From: Hyphomicrobiaceae bacterium
GTDB lineage: Bacteria; Pseudomonadota; Alphaproteobacteria; Rhizobiales; Hyphomicrobiaceae
Length of the DNA stretch: 64,000 nt
Assembly (NCBI GenBank): GCA_041397645.1
Contig: JAWKWE010000004.1
Location: forward strand, 2,852,001 to 2,916,000
Direction: 5' to 3'
A program made the position numbers and the translations under genes. A model generated the notes under the pieces. It worked only from the letters and a program-made list of their open reading frames with translations. It was not told the DNA's origin and did not search any database. Below, in pieces: positions 44,061 to 54,188 of this stretch (the stretch's first letter is position 1; every line of letters starts with the position of its first letter).

Positions 44061-45560
44061 GTGACTGATCTGACCAAGCTGACATTGGCGCAGGCGCGCG
44101 ACGGCCTTGCCAAAAAGGACTTCACTTCTCAGGAACTCACAGAAGCGCACTTGAAAGCCATCGAGACTTCAAACGATGCGCTCAACGCCTATGTGCTTGT
44201 GACGGCTGATCACGCGCGTGCGCAGGCGAAGGAAAGCGACAAGCGCATTGCCGCTGGCAAGTCCGGCGCGCTCGAAGGATTGCCGCTGGGTAACAAGGAT
44301 CTTTTCTGCACCAAGGGGATCCGCACCACCGCCTGCTCCAAGATCCTCGATGACTTCAAGCCACCGTATGAATCGACCGTAGGCCAGAACTTGTGGGATG
44401 CCGGCGCGGTTATGCTCGGCAAGCTCAACAACGACGAGTTCGCCATGGGCTCATCAAACGAGACGAGTGCCTTCGGCAACGTCGTCTCGCCGTGGCGGCG
44501 CAAGGGCAAAGACGGCAAGATATCGGCCGACAAACTGGTACCCGGAGGGTCTTCGGGCGGATCGTCCGCAGCTGTGGCTGCCGACCTATGCCTTGCCGCG
44601 ACGGCGACCGATACGGGCGGCTCCATCCGACAGCCGGCGGCTTTGACAGGCACTGTTGGCATCAAGCCCACTTATGGACGCTGCTCGCGCTGGGGCATCG
44701 TCGCCTTCGCCTCTTCGCTCGATCAGGCGGGTCCCATCGCCAAGACCGTGCGCGATGCGGCCATGATGCTGAAGGTAATGGCCAGCAATGATCCCAAAGA
44801 CACCACTAGCGTCGATGCGCCGGTGCCGGACTATGAGGCGGCACTGGGCAAAGGTCTCAAGGGTCTCAAGGTAGGCGTGCCGAAAGAGTACCGGGTCGAT
44901 GGCATGTCGAAAGAGATCGAGAAGCTCTGGGACGATGGCATCGCGTGGCTCAAGGCGGCAGGCGCCACAATTCACGACATCTCTTTGCCGCACACCAAGT
45001 ATGCGTTGCCCGCCTACTACATCGTTGCGCCAGCCGAGGCTTCCTCCAACCTCGCACGCTACGACGGCATGCGGTACGGGCTTCGCGTGCCGGGCAAGGA
45101 TCTGATCGATACCTATGAGAACACCCGCGCCGCCGGTTTCGGCAAGGAGGTGCGCCGTCGTATCCTAATCGGCACCTACGTGCTTTCGGCGGGCTACTAT
45201 GATGCCTACTACCTTAAGGCTCAGAAGGTGCGCACCTTGATCAAGCGCGACTTCGACGAGGCATTCAAGACCGTCGATGTCGTTTTCACACCGACGACGC
45301 CGTCGCCTGCGTTTGCGGCCGGAGAGAAGTCTGGCGATCCGCTGGCGATGTATCTTGAAGACATCTTCACGGTGACGGTGAACATGGCGGGCCTGCCAGG
45401 CATGTCGGTGCCAGCGGGATTGTCCTCGCAGGGCACCCCTCTTGGGCTTCAGCTCATTGGCAAGCCGTTCGATGAGGAAACTCTGTTCCGCACGGCGCAG
45501 GCGATCGAGGATGCGGCCGGACGCTTCACGGTGCCCGACAAGTGGTGGATCAAGGGATAA
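44061..45560 (+). CDS. gatA: Aspartyl/glutamyl-tRNA amidotransferase subunit A
   Basis: Glutaminase subunit of GatCAB, releasing ammonia from glutamine for the GatB reaction. The 499-aa amidase-signature protein has the catalytic Lys in LPLGNKDLFCTKG, cis-Ser/Ser in PGGSSGGSSAAVAADL and DTGGSIRQPAALTGTVGIKPTYGR. The start codon is GTG 44061 with AAGGGG upstream. Confidence 0.96.
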   Translation: MTDLTKLTLAQARDGLAKKDFTSQELTEAHLKAIETSNDALNAYVLVTADHARAQAKESDKRIAAGKSGALEGLPLGNKDLFCTKGIRTTACSKILDDFKPPYESTVGQNLWDAGAVMLGKLNNDEFAMGSSNETSAFGNVVSPWRRKGKDGKISADKLVPGGSSGGSSAAVAADLCLAATATDTGGSIRQPAALTGTVGIKPTYGRCSRWGIVAFASSLDQAGPIAKTVRDAAMMLKVMASNDPKDTTSVDAPVPDYEAALGKGLKGLKVGVPKEYRVDGMSKEIEKLWDDGIAWLKAAGATIHDISLPHTKYALPAYYIVAPAEASSNLARYDGMRYGLRVPGKDLIDTYENTRAAGFGKEVRRRILIGTYVLSAGYYDAYYLKAQKVRTLIKRDFDEAFKTVDVVFTPTTPSPAFAAGEKSGDPLAMYLEDIFTVTVNMAGLPGMSVPAGLSSQGTPLGLQLIGKPFDEETLFRTAQAIEDAAGRFTVPDKWWIKG

Positions 45561-45566
45561 CGCAGG

Positions 45567-45917
45567 ATGGATCCGAAAAAGCCCTGGGAATGCGCCGATA
45601 TGGGGCAGGTGCGCACTGAGATCGATCGAATAGACGAGACGCTTGTGGAGCTCATTGCGGAACGCTTCAAGTATGTGGATCGCGCCTGGCAATTGAAGAT
45701 GAACACGCCGGAAGGCGCTGTTGTGCCCTGGCGCATTCAGCAGGTGATCGATCGGGTGCGCGCCAACGCCGAGCAGCACGCGGTGTCTGCTGATCTATGC
45801 GAGGCGCTGTGGCGACAGATGATCGGGTGGTTCATCCAGTACGAGGAAGAGCGTATCCGTCAGACCCAGGATGCGAAGACGGATGCCGACACCGGCGCCG
45901 ACAATGACGGTGGCTGA
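45567..45917 (+). CDS. Chorismate mutase (AroQ class)
   Basis: 116-aa helical protein of the AroQ fold, converting chorismate to prephenate, or a PchB-type isochorismate pyruvate lyase. Characteristic segments are MGQVRTEIDRIDETLVELIAERFKYVDRAWQLK (substrate-binding Arg/Lys) and WRQMIGWFIQYEEER at the end of helix 3, with an acidic tail (KTDADTGADNDGG). No signal peptide, so cytosolic. It sits six bases after gatA and three bases before the next gene, fully inside the gat operon; this placement recurs in Hyphomicrobiales. Confidence 0.88.
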   Translation: MDPKKPWECADMGQVRTEIDRIDETLVELIAERFKYVDRAWQLKMNTPEGAVVPWRIQQVIDRVRANAEQHAVSADLCEALWRQMIGWFIQYEEERIRQTQDAKTDADTGADNDGG

Positions 45918-45920
45918 CCG

Positions 45921-46226
45921 ATGAGCCCCGGCCCGCAAAATATCGTTCCGCTGTACGAAGTCGCGCTGTACGCGCTGCTCAATCCGGCTTTGATCTGGGT
46001 AGCTTTCGCCATGGGGCGTAAGGTCGATGAGCCCGCCAAGCTGCTGATCGCGGCATTTGCCGGCGCGGTTGCCGGCTTTGTCGTGCTGTACCTGGTTGCA
46101 CTAGTGGGTGTACTGGATGCGCCGCGTGTGGCGCGCGCCGCCGCAGGCGTCTTTGTTCTCTCTCTGCTCACCGGGCTCGTCTTTGCCTGGATCGGCTACC
46201 GGACCAAAAGCTCAAGCGACGCCTGA
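45921..46226 (+). CDS. Small three-TM membrane protein in the gat operon
   Basis: 101-aa protein with three predicted helices at about 10-30, 38-62 and 70-93, short loops and a polar C-terminus. Starts three bases after the chorismate mutase stop. No domain recognised. Conserved position between gatA and gatB in related genomes is plausible but was not checked. Confidence 0.78.
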   Translation: MSPGPQNIVPLYEVALYALLNPALIWVAFAMGRKVDEPAKLLIAAFAGAVAGFVVLYLVALVGVLDAPRVARAAAGVFVLSLLTGLVFAWIGYRTKSSSDA

Positions 46227-46318
46227 AGCCGATTTCCTGCGCATTCGCGCGGCGTCCATGGTGGTTGCAGCGCACCGGCAATTTGGGATAACCAGTGCGC
46301 ATCTGCGAGGGTGACAAA

Positions 46319-47805
<1,487 letters not shown>

Positions 47806-47809
<4 letters not shown>

Positions 47810-47940
47810 GGCAAGGCGCGCTTGAACCGCGCGCGTTGCGTCCAGCTCAAGTAGACCCGCAACAGCAGGGCGATTGCAAAAATAAAGAACCCGCCCGGCA
47901 GGATGGCCGCCGTCGTGTAAAGCAGCTTTGTCGTTGTCAT
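47806..47940 (-). CDS. Small single-TM peptide (44 aa) convergent with gatB
   Basis: Complete 44-aa frame starting MTTTKLLYTTAAILPGG, with one hydrophobic helix at about 9-30 and a basic C-terminus (TQRARFKRALP). The ribosome binding site GAGGAGGGAG just before the ATG is one of the strongest in the window. Its TAG stop overlaps the gatB TAG by two bases on opposite strands. Probably a small inner-membrane protein with a cytoplasmic basic tail; family not recognised. Confidence 0.72.
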
Positions 47941-48032
47941 GGCTCCCTCCTCAAAGGGTCAGCCTCCCATGCGACAAACTGTACCAGAGGATGTTTACAA
48001 TTCTCTTCAAATCCAAGACGTCGGCTCAGCCT

Positions 48033-49451
48033 TCAATTTAACGCTTTATCCACCATGTCGGGTGGGGGGCCCTGAAGGATCTCGACTTTTAGCGGCATTC
48101 CGCCCTTGGGATGCAACGTAACGCGGCTGATGGGCTCTGGATTATGCGTGCCGTCCCACGAGAAGCGGACCTGCTGGAGCAACGACGCGAGCACGACAAT
48201 CGCCTCCGTCATTGCGAACGAGGCCCCGATGCAGACGCGGGGCCCGGCGCCGAACGGCATGAACTGTGTGCGCTTGAGCTGCGCTTCCCGTTCCGGCAGG
48301 AAACGGTCTGGATCGAAGCGGTCGGGATCTTCCCACGTCGCCTTATGGCGATGAATTGCGAACACCGGAACGACGATGAGGGCCGGTTCGGGCAAGGTAA
48401 CACCGCCCAGCGTCGTCGCCTCAAGGTTCACGCGCGTCATGGCGGGAACGGGCGGGTAGAGCCTCATGCTCTCCTTGAGCACCCGCTGGGTGAGAGGCAG
48501 CTGTGCAATGTCGTTCGCACACACCTGGCGGCCGCTGGTCGCCGCGGCAATCTCCTCGCGCACGCGCTTCTGCCATTCGGGTGATCGGGCCAGGAGATAA
48601 AGTGTCCATGTGAGCGCCTTGGCCGTCGTCTCGTGACCGGCAAGCAGGAATGTGCCGAGGTTGTCGATGAGTTCGTCGTCGCTCATTGGCGCGTCTGTAT
48701 CGGGATGGCGTGCTTGAAGCATCCTGGCGACAAGATCGTCGCCCTCTATCCCGGCTGCCCGCCGCTTATCGAGCAGGCGCTGAACGGTCGCGCGATTTTC
48801 GGCTGCTGCGCGCATCATCTGCGCTTTACCCGGATACCACCACGTGTCCGGCGTCAACATGAGTGCGGATGCGACCGACCACATAATTGGCCGGATGAAT
48901 GCGTAGCCTGTACGCTGAATCTCGCTGGCTTCGCTTTCGTCGATGCCCGCCAGAATTGTGCGCGCGATGACGGCGAACGTCGTTTCCGTCATGTCGATCT
49001 CGATGGGGGCGATGTGTACAGCGCCCTTTGCCCGCCATCGTTCGATCTGTTCGCGTGCCGCCTGCGTCATGGCCGGAACATAGGTGAGCGCATCGTTGGG
49101 GCGAAACAGCGGGCTCGCCATTTTGCGTTGCCAGCGCCAGTGCTCGCCTTGTGCCGTCAGCAAGCCAGTTCCGATAAGCGGTTTCAACACGCGCCTGTCG
49201 AGCCTCGTCTTGGCGAACACATCGGTGCGCTTGATGAGGATCTGCTCAACGAGGTCGCTGCCGGTTACCCAGGCCACAAGAGGGCGCTTGCGGCCGTAGA
49301 CGACGATGTCTTGCTCGTAGACGGCGCGTGGTAGAGATCGCAAAGGATTGCGCGTGAAACGAAGCAGCGAAAGCCAAAGCGGCAACGCTCGCGCGGCGGG
49401 CGCCACCGTCGGCGGGTAAAGGGGAGCAGTCTTTGTCAGCTCGTTCAGCAC
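48033..49451 (-). CDS. Cytochrome P450
   Basis: 472-aa haem monooxygenase. The oxygen-activating helix motif AGHETT lies near 270, the ExxR motif is in KESMRLYPPVPAMTR near 330, and the haem loop FGAGPRVCIG has C407 as thiolate ligand. The N-terminus has only a moderately hydrophobic stretch (PLWLSLL) and no clear membrane anchor, so it is likely a soluble bacterial type needing separate ferredoxin and reductase. No redox partner is adjacent, so the substrate is unknown. A single minus-strand gene between the 44-aa gene and the DedA gene. Confidence 0.94.
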   Translation of the reverse strand: MLNELTKTAPLYPPTVAPAARALPLWLSLLRFTRNPLRSLPRAVYEQDIVVYGRKRPLVAWVTGSDLVEQILIKRTDVFAKTRLDRRVLKPLIGTGLLTAQGEHWRWQRKMASPLFRPNDALTYVPAMTQAAREQIERWRAKGAVHIAPIEIDMTETTFAVIARTILAGIDESEASEIQRTGYAFIRPIMWSVASALMLTPDTWWYPGKAQMMRAAAENRATVQRLLDKRRAAGIEGDDLVARMLQARHPDTDAPMSDDELIDNLGTFLLAGHETTAKALTWTLYLLARSPEWQKRVREEIAAATSGRQVCANDIAQLPLTQRVLKESMRLYPPVPAMTRVNLEATTLGGVTLPEPALIVVPVFAIHRHKATWEDPDRFDPDRFLPEREAQLKRTQFMPFGAGPRVCIGASFAMTEAIVVLASLLQQVRFSWDGTHNPEPISRVTLHPKGGMPLKVEILQGPPPDMVDKALN

Positions 49452-49542
49452 ATATGCAATCTAGGAAGCCAGTTGGGCAGGACCAAGAGGCGATGCGCGG
49501 ATGTTTGGCTTCCTTAGGCAGAGCGGTCCAATGCAAATCCAG

Positions 49543-50559
49543 CTAAAGGCCAAACAGCCCCAAAATCAGGCGCGGAGAGATACAGACTGCCGTTACCATG
49601 ACCGCAGAGATCAAACTCACGATCACGAAGAGCAGAATTGGCATTTGCTTGGCGCCAGCCACGACGGGGACATAAGCGCGGCTCGGACCGAGAAACTTGC
49701 TCGTAATCATGCCGGAAGCACCCCACCGCGCGAGATATTCGCGCGCTGCGGGAATGCCATCGGGATACCAAGAGAAGGGCCAGACGGCATGAGGATCCTC
49801 CCTGCGGGCTCGGCCCAGGAGATAGCCCGCAAGATCACCCGTAAGGACGCCGGCCGAGCCTGCTGCCAGAAGCAGCAGCGCATTGCCGCCTGCTGAAAGA
49901 TACAAAAAGCTGCCTGCCAGCAAAAGCAGTACGGTTGGCCAGAACAGGACGGGAATTGGCACGGCGTGAAGAGCCGCCAGGAGGAACATGCCGAGTGCCG
50001 CAATGTGCTCGTGCTGGAGGATCACCTCAAAGATCGTGTCCTTGTAGTAGACGCCCCAGAACGGCGCGAGCACGGCCCATGCTGCCCAGATGAAGGCGCT
50101 CGTCGTATTGGCGATTTGAAAGGAGAATTGGGGCATCCGGAACATGCCTGCGATCACGGGAATGACCGCACGGATAGGCCCGACAAAATGTCCGAGGAAC
50201 ACGCTCCATGCACCGTATCTTGTGAAGAAATGCTCGCCGCGTGGAATGAGCGAGGGATCGTTTTTGAACGGCCAGATCGAGGCGATAGAGCCTTTGAAGT
50301 GGCTGCCGATCCAATAGGAGACGGCATAGCCGACAGCACCGCCCAGTCCGGCTGCGATCACCATCGGCATAAGAACGTTCGGAGAGACACCGGACGCTGC
50401 AAGTGCACCTGAAAACCCCACGAGGATGGCCCAGCCCGGCCAGATGATGGAGGCAAAGCACAATGACTCGCCGAATGCGACAAGGAATGCGATCGGAACA
50501 GCCCAGCTCTCATGCTCGCGCATCATGGTCGTGATGCCGTCTACAAACTGCTGGAGCAT
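49543..50559 (-). CDS. DedA family membrane protein with duplicated domain
   Basis: 338-aa DedA/VTT-type membrane protein, a family linked to lipid flipping and proton-motive-force maintenance. The first half carries the full motif set (FGESLCFASIIWPGWAILVG, GYAVSYWIGSHF, RYGAWSVFLGHFVGPIRAVIPVIAGMFRM, FSFQIANTTSAFIWAAWAV). The second half repeats a shorter version (LAGYLLGRA, RWGASGMITSKFLGPSRAYVPVVAGAKQMPILLFVIVSLISAV). Both include the FhGPxRaxvPvvAG signature. ATG 50559 has AGAGGAAG upstream; an in-frame start at 50646 is less likely. Confidence 0.87.
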   Translation of the reverse strand: MLQQFVDGITTMMREHESWAVPIAFLVAFGESLCFASIIWPGWAILVGFSGALAASGVSPNVLMPMVIAAGLGGAVGYAVSYWIGSHFKGSIASIWPFKNDPSLIPRGEHFFTRYGAWSVFLGHFVGPIRAVIPVIAGMFRMPQFSFQIANTTSAFIWAAWAVLAPFWGVYYKDTIFEVILQHEHIAALGMFLLAALHAVPIPVLFWPTVLLLLAGSFLYLSAGGNALLLLAAGSAGVLTGDLAGYLLGRARREDPHAVWPFSWYPDGIPAAREYLARWGASGMITSKFLGPSRAYVPVVAGAKQMPILLFVIVSLISAVMVTAVCISPRLILGLFGL

Positions 50560-50768
50560 GAGGTTGCTTCCTCTGATGCGGCCTTGCGTGAATACGAGGC
50601 CGTTCGGATCATGATCGGTTGCGCGCTTGGGAAGCACGGCTTGCATCGGAATTTTGACACAGTCTGGGCTGGACCGAGCTGGGATGGGGATTTTCTGCCC
50701 CTTCCCTCGACCGTACCGCCCCGACGTTAAAGACCCCCGACAGGCAGATAGGTATCATCAGCCTGCCA

Positions 50769-51242
50769 TCAAGTCTTTCTGCAACGGCGCTCGTACTCGC
50801 GGCGCAGATCACGTTCCACTTCGCTCGCCAGCATCACGCCGCGCGAGACCTGCGCGGGGGTCAGGCGGCCGCTGGCATTGGCGCGCAACACCCCAGGGCC
50901 CGCTTCAGCCTCGCGCTTGGCATGGGCGAGTTCATCGCACGTGAGTTCCTTGCGCCGTTTGGAGAGCGCGAAAAGTCTAACCCCGGACGCATAAGCCTCT
51001 GGCGTAGCGGGTTGTTTCACCCAACTGCGAGATTTGTCCGCCATGTACTGGTCGAAGACCTTTTCGCGCTGGCCGATGCAATGGCTGGAATCGTCCACGC
51101 AAGAAAGCCCAATTTGGGGTGCGGACGAGCCGTTGTCGGAGTTTGAGCATCCCCCAAAAGCCGCACACGCGCCAACCGCCAGCGCGATGCTAAGCAGGCG
51201 CGCGGTTGGGAAAGGGTACGGACGAGGGCCGCAAAAAGCCAT
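50769..51242 (-). CDS. Probable lipoprotein, conserved Hyphomicrobiales family
   Basis: 157-aa exported protein. The leader (PTARLLSIALAVGACAAFGGC) ends in a lipobox-like AFGGC. The mature part has CVDDSSHCIGQREKVFDQYMADKSRSWVKQPATPEAYASGVRLFAL, KKRRELTCDELA-like and LTPAQVSRGVMLASEVERDLRREYE segments, a family I have seen only as hypothetical in this order. AAGGTG precedes ATG 51242. It is divergent from the quinone oxidoreductase. Confidence 0.72.
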   Translation of the reverse strand: MAFCGPRPYPFPTARLLSIALAVGACAAFGGCSNSDNGSSAPQIGLSCVDDSSHCIGQREKVFDQYMADKSRSWVKQPATPEAYASGVRLFALSKRRKELTCDELAHAKREAEAGPGVLRANASGRLTPAQVSRGVMLASEVERDLRREYERRCRKT

Positions 51243-51469
51243 AGATGCACCTTGAGAGATATGTTCCGTGCCCCTAGAAGGCGAGCATGGCAGGCTCAAG
51301 GCAATTCGTCTTAAGCCAGTGGGATAGCTATGCGGCGTAGCCGGATTCGCTCTTGAGCGGAACGTTCGCACGAGGATGGAAGATCGTGTCGGGTCCGCCA
51401 AGCGGGCGGCAAGAGCGGGCAGCGGAGGGGTCCGTGGCACGCGAGACATGAAAGAAAAGGAGTGAGACG

Positions 51470-52438
51470 ATGGCCAAGGCGGTTCGCATTCACGAGCATG
51501 GCGGCATCGATCAGCTGCGGTATGAAGACGTGGAAGTCGGAAAGCCCGGCCCCGGGCAGGTTCGATTGCGCCAGACGGCCATCGGTATCAACTACATCGA
51601 TACCTATCATCGTACCGGGCTCTATAAACTGCCCTCTCTTCCAGCCGTCATCGGCGTCGAAGGCGCAGGCGTGGTGACCGGCGTGGGCGAGGGCGTGAGC
51701 GACCTCAAGGAAGGCGACCGCGTCGCATACGCCGGACCGATGGGCAGCTATGCGAGCGAGCGTCTCGCACCGGCCGACCGCATGGTGAAGCTGCCCGACA
51801 ACGTGAGTGATGATATGGCCGCAGCAATGATGTTGCAGGGCATGACAGTGCGCTACCTTTTGCGCGAAACGTATCGTGTCGGCCCGGAGACGACCATGTT
51901 GTTTCATGCCGCGGCCGGTGGCGTTGGTCTCATCGCGTGCCAATGGGCTAAGGCGCTGGGTGCGACGATTATCGGGACGGCGGGTTCGCCTGAGAAGGTC
52001 GCACTTGCCAAGGCTCACGGCTGCACGCATGTGATCAACTATCGCACTGAGAATTTCGTCGAGCGCGTGAAGGAGATCACGAACGGCAAACTTTGCGATG
52101 TCGCCTACGACTCCATTGGCAAGGATACATTTCCCGCATCGTTGGATTGCTTGAAGCCCCGTGGACTTTGGGTTTCGTTCGGCAATGCCTCCGGTCCTGT
52201 ACCGCCTTTTGAACTCACGGCCTTAAAGGGTTCTCTTTTCGCCACACGTCCGTCGCTGTTTGCATATACCGCAACCCGTCAGGAGTTGCTCGATAACGCT
52301 GCCGATCTGTTTTCGATGGTGGGCAGTGGAAAGATCAAGATCGAGGTCAATCATCGTTATCCGCTTGCAGCCACCGCAGATGCGCATCGCGATCTGGAGG
52401 GGCGCAAGACCACGGGTTCGATTGTTCTGATACCCTAA
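51470..52438 (+). CDS. Quinone oxidoreductase (MDR family, zinc-independent)
   Basis: 322-aa NADPH-dependent quinone reductase of the medium-chain dehydrogenase/reductase family. It shows the GroES-like half (GINYIDTYHRTGLY, LPAVIGVEGAGVV, VGEGVSDLKEGDRVAYAGPMGSYA) and a Rossmann half with FHAAAGGVGLIACQWAKALGA. Catalytic zinc cysteines are absent, as in Qor. An AAGGAG site precedes the ATG. A GST gene follows 15 bp downstream; the pair may handle electrophilic or quinone stress. Confidence 0.93.
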   Translation: MAKAVRIHEHGGIDQLRYEDVEVGKPGPGQVRLRQTAIGINYIDTYHRTGLYKLPSLPAVIGVEGAGVVTGVGEGVSDLKEGDRVAYAGPMGSYASERLAPADRMVKLPDNVSDDMAAAMMLQGMTVRYLLRETYRVGPETTMLFHAAAGGVGLIACQWAKALGATIIGTAGSPEKVALAKAHGCTHVINYRTENFVERVKEITNGKLCDVAYDSIGKDTFPASLDCLKPRGLWVSFGNASGPVPPFELTALKGSLFATRPSLFAYTATRQELLDNAADLFSMVGSGKIKIEVNHRYPLAATADAHRDLEGRKTTGSIVLIP

Positions 52439-52453
52439 AGAGAAGGATGCCGA

Positions 52454-53107
52454 ATGGCGTCAGACGACATCACCTTGTATTTTTGGCCGACGCCGAACGG
52501 GCAGAAGATCGCCATCATGCTCGAAGAGTTGGGTGAGCCGTATCAGGTGCGCTACGTTGACATCAATGCGGGTGCACAGCATGAGCCGGATTATTTGGCG
52601 ATCTCGCCCAACAACCGTATTCCCGCGATCGTCGATCCCGACGGGCCAGACGGGAATGCGCTGTCATTGTTTGAGTCGGGCGCGATCCTTCAATACCTCG
52701 CGCGGAAATACGAGCGTTTCTATCCGACCGCCGAACGGCGCAAGGCGGACATCGATCAGTGGCTGTTCTGGCAGGTTGGCGGCCTGGGCCCGATGGCCGG
52801 ACAGGCGCTGCATTTCCGCAAGTATGCCACCGAGAAAATTCCTTACGGCGTGGAGCGCTATACGAAGGAAGTCACGCGGCTGTTCTCCGTCCTGGAGCGC
52901 CGCCTCAAGGATCGCGATTATCTGGCGGTCGAGTATTCGATTGCCGACATCGCGTGTTTCCCGTGGGTGCGACGTTGGCCCGATCTCGGCCAGGACCTTG
53001 GGCAATTTCCGCGTCTGAAGAATTGGTTTGACCGGATTGCGGCGCGACCGGCGGTCATTCGTGGGTTGGAGCTTGGGGCAGATCCATTATTGCGCGTTAA
53101 CGCCTGA
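52454..53107 (+). CDS. yfcG: Nu-class glutathione transferase / disulfide-bond oxidoreductase (YfcG-like)
   Basis: 217-aa GST-fold protein closely resembling E. coli YfcG, which reduces disulfides with glutathione. The active-site turn is PTPNGQKIAIMLEELGEPY (Thr and Asn instead of Ser/Tyr), followed by ISPNNRIPAIVDPDGPDG, SLFESGAILQYLA (glutathione-binding Glu-Ser), LFWQVGGLGPMAGQA and YSIADIACFPWV. Probably co-transcribed with the upstream quinone reductase. It abuts the lipoprotein gene on the opposite strand with no gap. Confidence 0.92.
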   Translation: MASDDITLYFWPTPNGQKIAIMLEELGEPYQVRYVDINAGAQHEPDYLAISPNNRIPAIVDPDGPDGNALSLFESGAILQYLARKYERFYPTAERRKADIDQWLFWQVGGLGPMAGQALHFRKYATEKIPYGVERYTKEVTRLFSVLERRLKDRDYLAVEYSIADIACFPWVRRWPDLGQDLGQFPRLKNWFDRIAARPAVIRGLELGADPLLRVNA

Positions 53108-53362
53108 TTAAGGCGTGCGGTGTCCGACGAGTGTGGTCGGGTCGATCTTGGCGCCGGTGACCTTCTGGAACGCCATGGCGCCCAGCACTTTGTTTGAAGT
53201 GACGTGGCGAACGGCATCAGGCATCTGCGCTTCATCGGCATGAGCGGTGTCGTCTCTCGTGATCGCCGACGTCGCCATGCCAAGATAGGAAGGCGGACTG
53301 TCGACGTTCGCACATGCCGAGAGCGATAATGCTGCCGCTCCTGCTGCCAGAACCCGTTTCAT
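53108..53362 (-). CDS. Small putative lipoprotein (84 aa)
   Basis: 84-aa exported protein with leader MKRVLAAGAAALSLSAC, a clear LSAC lipobox giving a lipidated Cys18. The mature part is short and polar (SYLGMATSAITRDDTAHADEAQMPDAVRHVTSNKVLGAMAFQKVTG) and not recognised. ATG 53362 was preferred to ATG 53368 because AAGGGG is then at a suitable distance. Its stop codon directly abuts that of the GST gene. Confidence 0.72.
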   Translation of the reverse strand: MKRVLAAGAAALSLSACANVDSPPSYLGMATSAITRDDTAHADEAQMPDAVRHVTSNKVLGAMAFQKVTGAKIDPTTLVGHRTP

Positions 53363-53843
53363 AGTCATTCCCCTTTTGCTCGCCAGGTTGCCGCCTGAAC
53401 GAACGGTGCCGCTTCAGTTGAACGATTGCGCCACAAGGAAGATCTCTAGTTGGCCCAATCGCGACCCTGTACTGTCATGATGACGGCGCCATACTGAACC
53501 TCACCTGAATGGACGGTGCAACGTTTCGTTTTCCACAGGTCGGCCGAGGTCATTTTCTTTTATGGTTAGAGAACCCTTACCGAGGTTCCTAACTAGTTCC
53601 TTGTTTGGGTCCCGTAACGAAAAAAACGTCTCTAAAGAAAACATGACGCACCTGTTCGATCATGAGTATTGATGAGAACTTTCAAACAAGAACGATCGAA
53701 ATTTACGAGTTTTTCTCCCTACGCATACATCGTTGGGAAAGCGCGAGGGCACGGTGCCTGCGCATGCCGCTTCTGTGGATTTCTTAGGAAAAATTCCTGC
53801 GCGGTTCCTTACAAGATCGAGTGAGTAACGGGGAATATGAGTG
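53363..53843. other. AT-rich intergenic region with an inverted repeat
   Basis: About 480 bp between divergent genes, visibly richer in A/T than its neighbours (runs such as TTTTCTTTTATGG and AACGAAAAAAACG). GTTAGAGAACC (53565-53575) pairs with GGTTCCTAAC (53584-53593) apart from one bulged A. It is not followed by a T run, so an operator or 5'-UTR structure for the Sel1 gene is more likely than a terminator. No reading frame of note. Confidence 0.45.
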
Positions 53844-54116
53844 ATGGCTCGTTTGGATTTCAGTTCGCGTGACGTAATCGAATACGCCGCTCAGGGTGGT
53901 CAGCCCGACGCGCTGTTCGAACTCGGACTCATGTACAGCACAGGCCGCGACGTAGAGGCAGACCTCATCGAAGCGCACAAATGGTTCAATCTGGCGGCGA
54001 TCCGTGGCAACGAAGATGCCAAGCTCTATCGCTCGGAACTTGCCCGTGAGATGAAGAAGGCCGACGTGGCGAAAGCGCAGAAGCGCGCGCGCGAATGGCT
54101 TAACAGGATTCATTGA
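53844..54116 (+). CDS. Sel1-repeat (TPR-like) small protein
   Basis: 90-aa protein consisting of about one and a half Sel1-like repeats: VIEYAAQGGQPDALFELGLMYSTGRDVEADLIEAHKWFNLAAIRGNEDAKLYRSELA. Such repeats mediate protein-protein contacts. No signal peptide is present. The start is ATG 53844 (a GTG one codon earlier is also open). The same short form is common in Hyphomicrobiales, with no assigned role. Convergent with the exported Cys/Pro-rich protein. Confidence 0.82.
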   Translation: MARLDFSSRDVIEYAAQGGQPDALFELGLMYSTGRDVEADLIEAHKWFNLAAIRGNEDAKLYRSELAREMKKADVAKAQKRAREWLNRIH

Positions 54117-54188
54117 TCAGACGCTTCTACGCGCAGCGCACCCTGCTGATGATCGCGCGCTGTGTGGCCGAGGCGAAGCGGTCGATCT

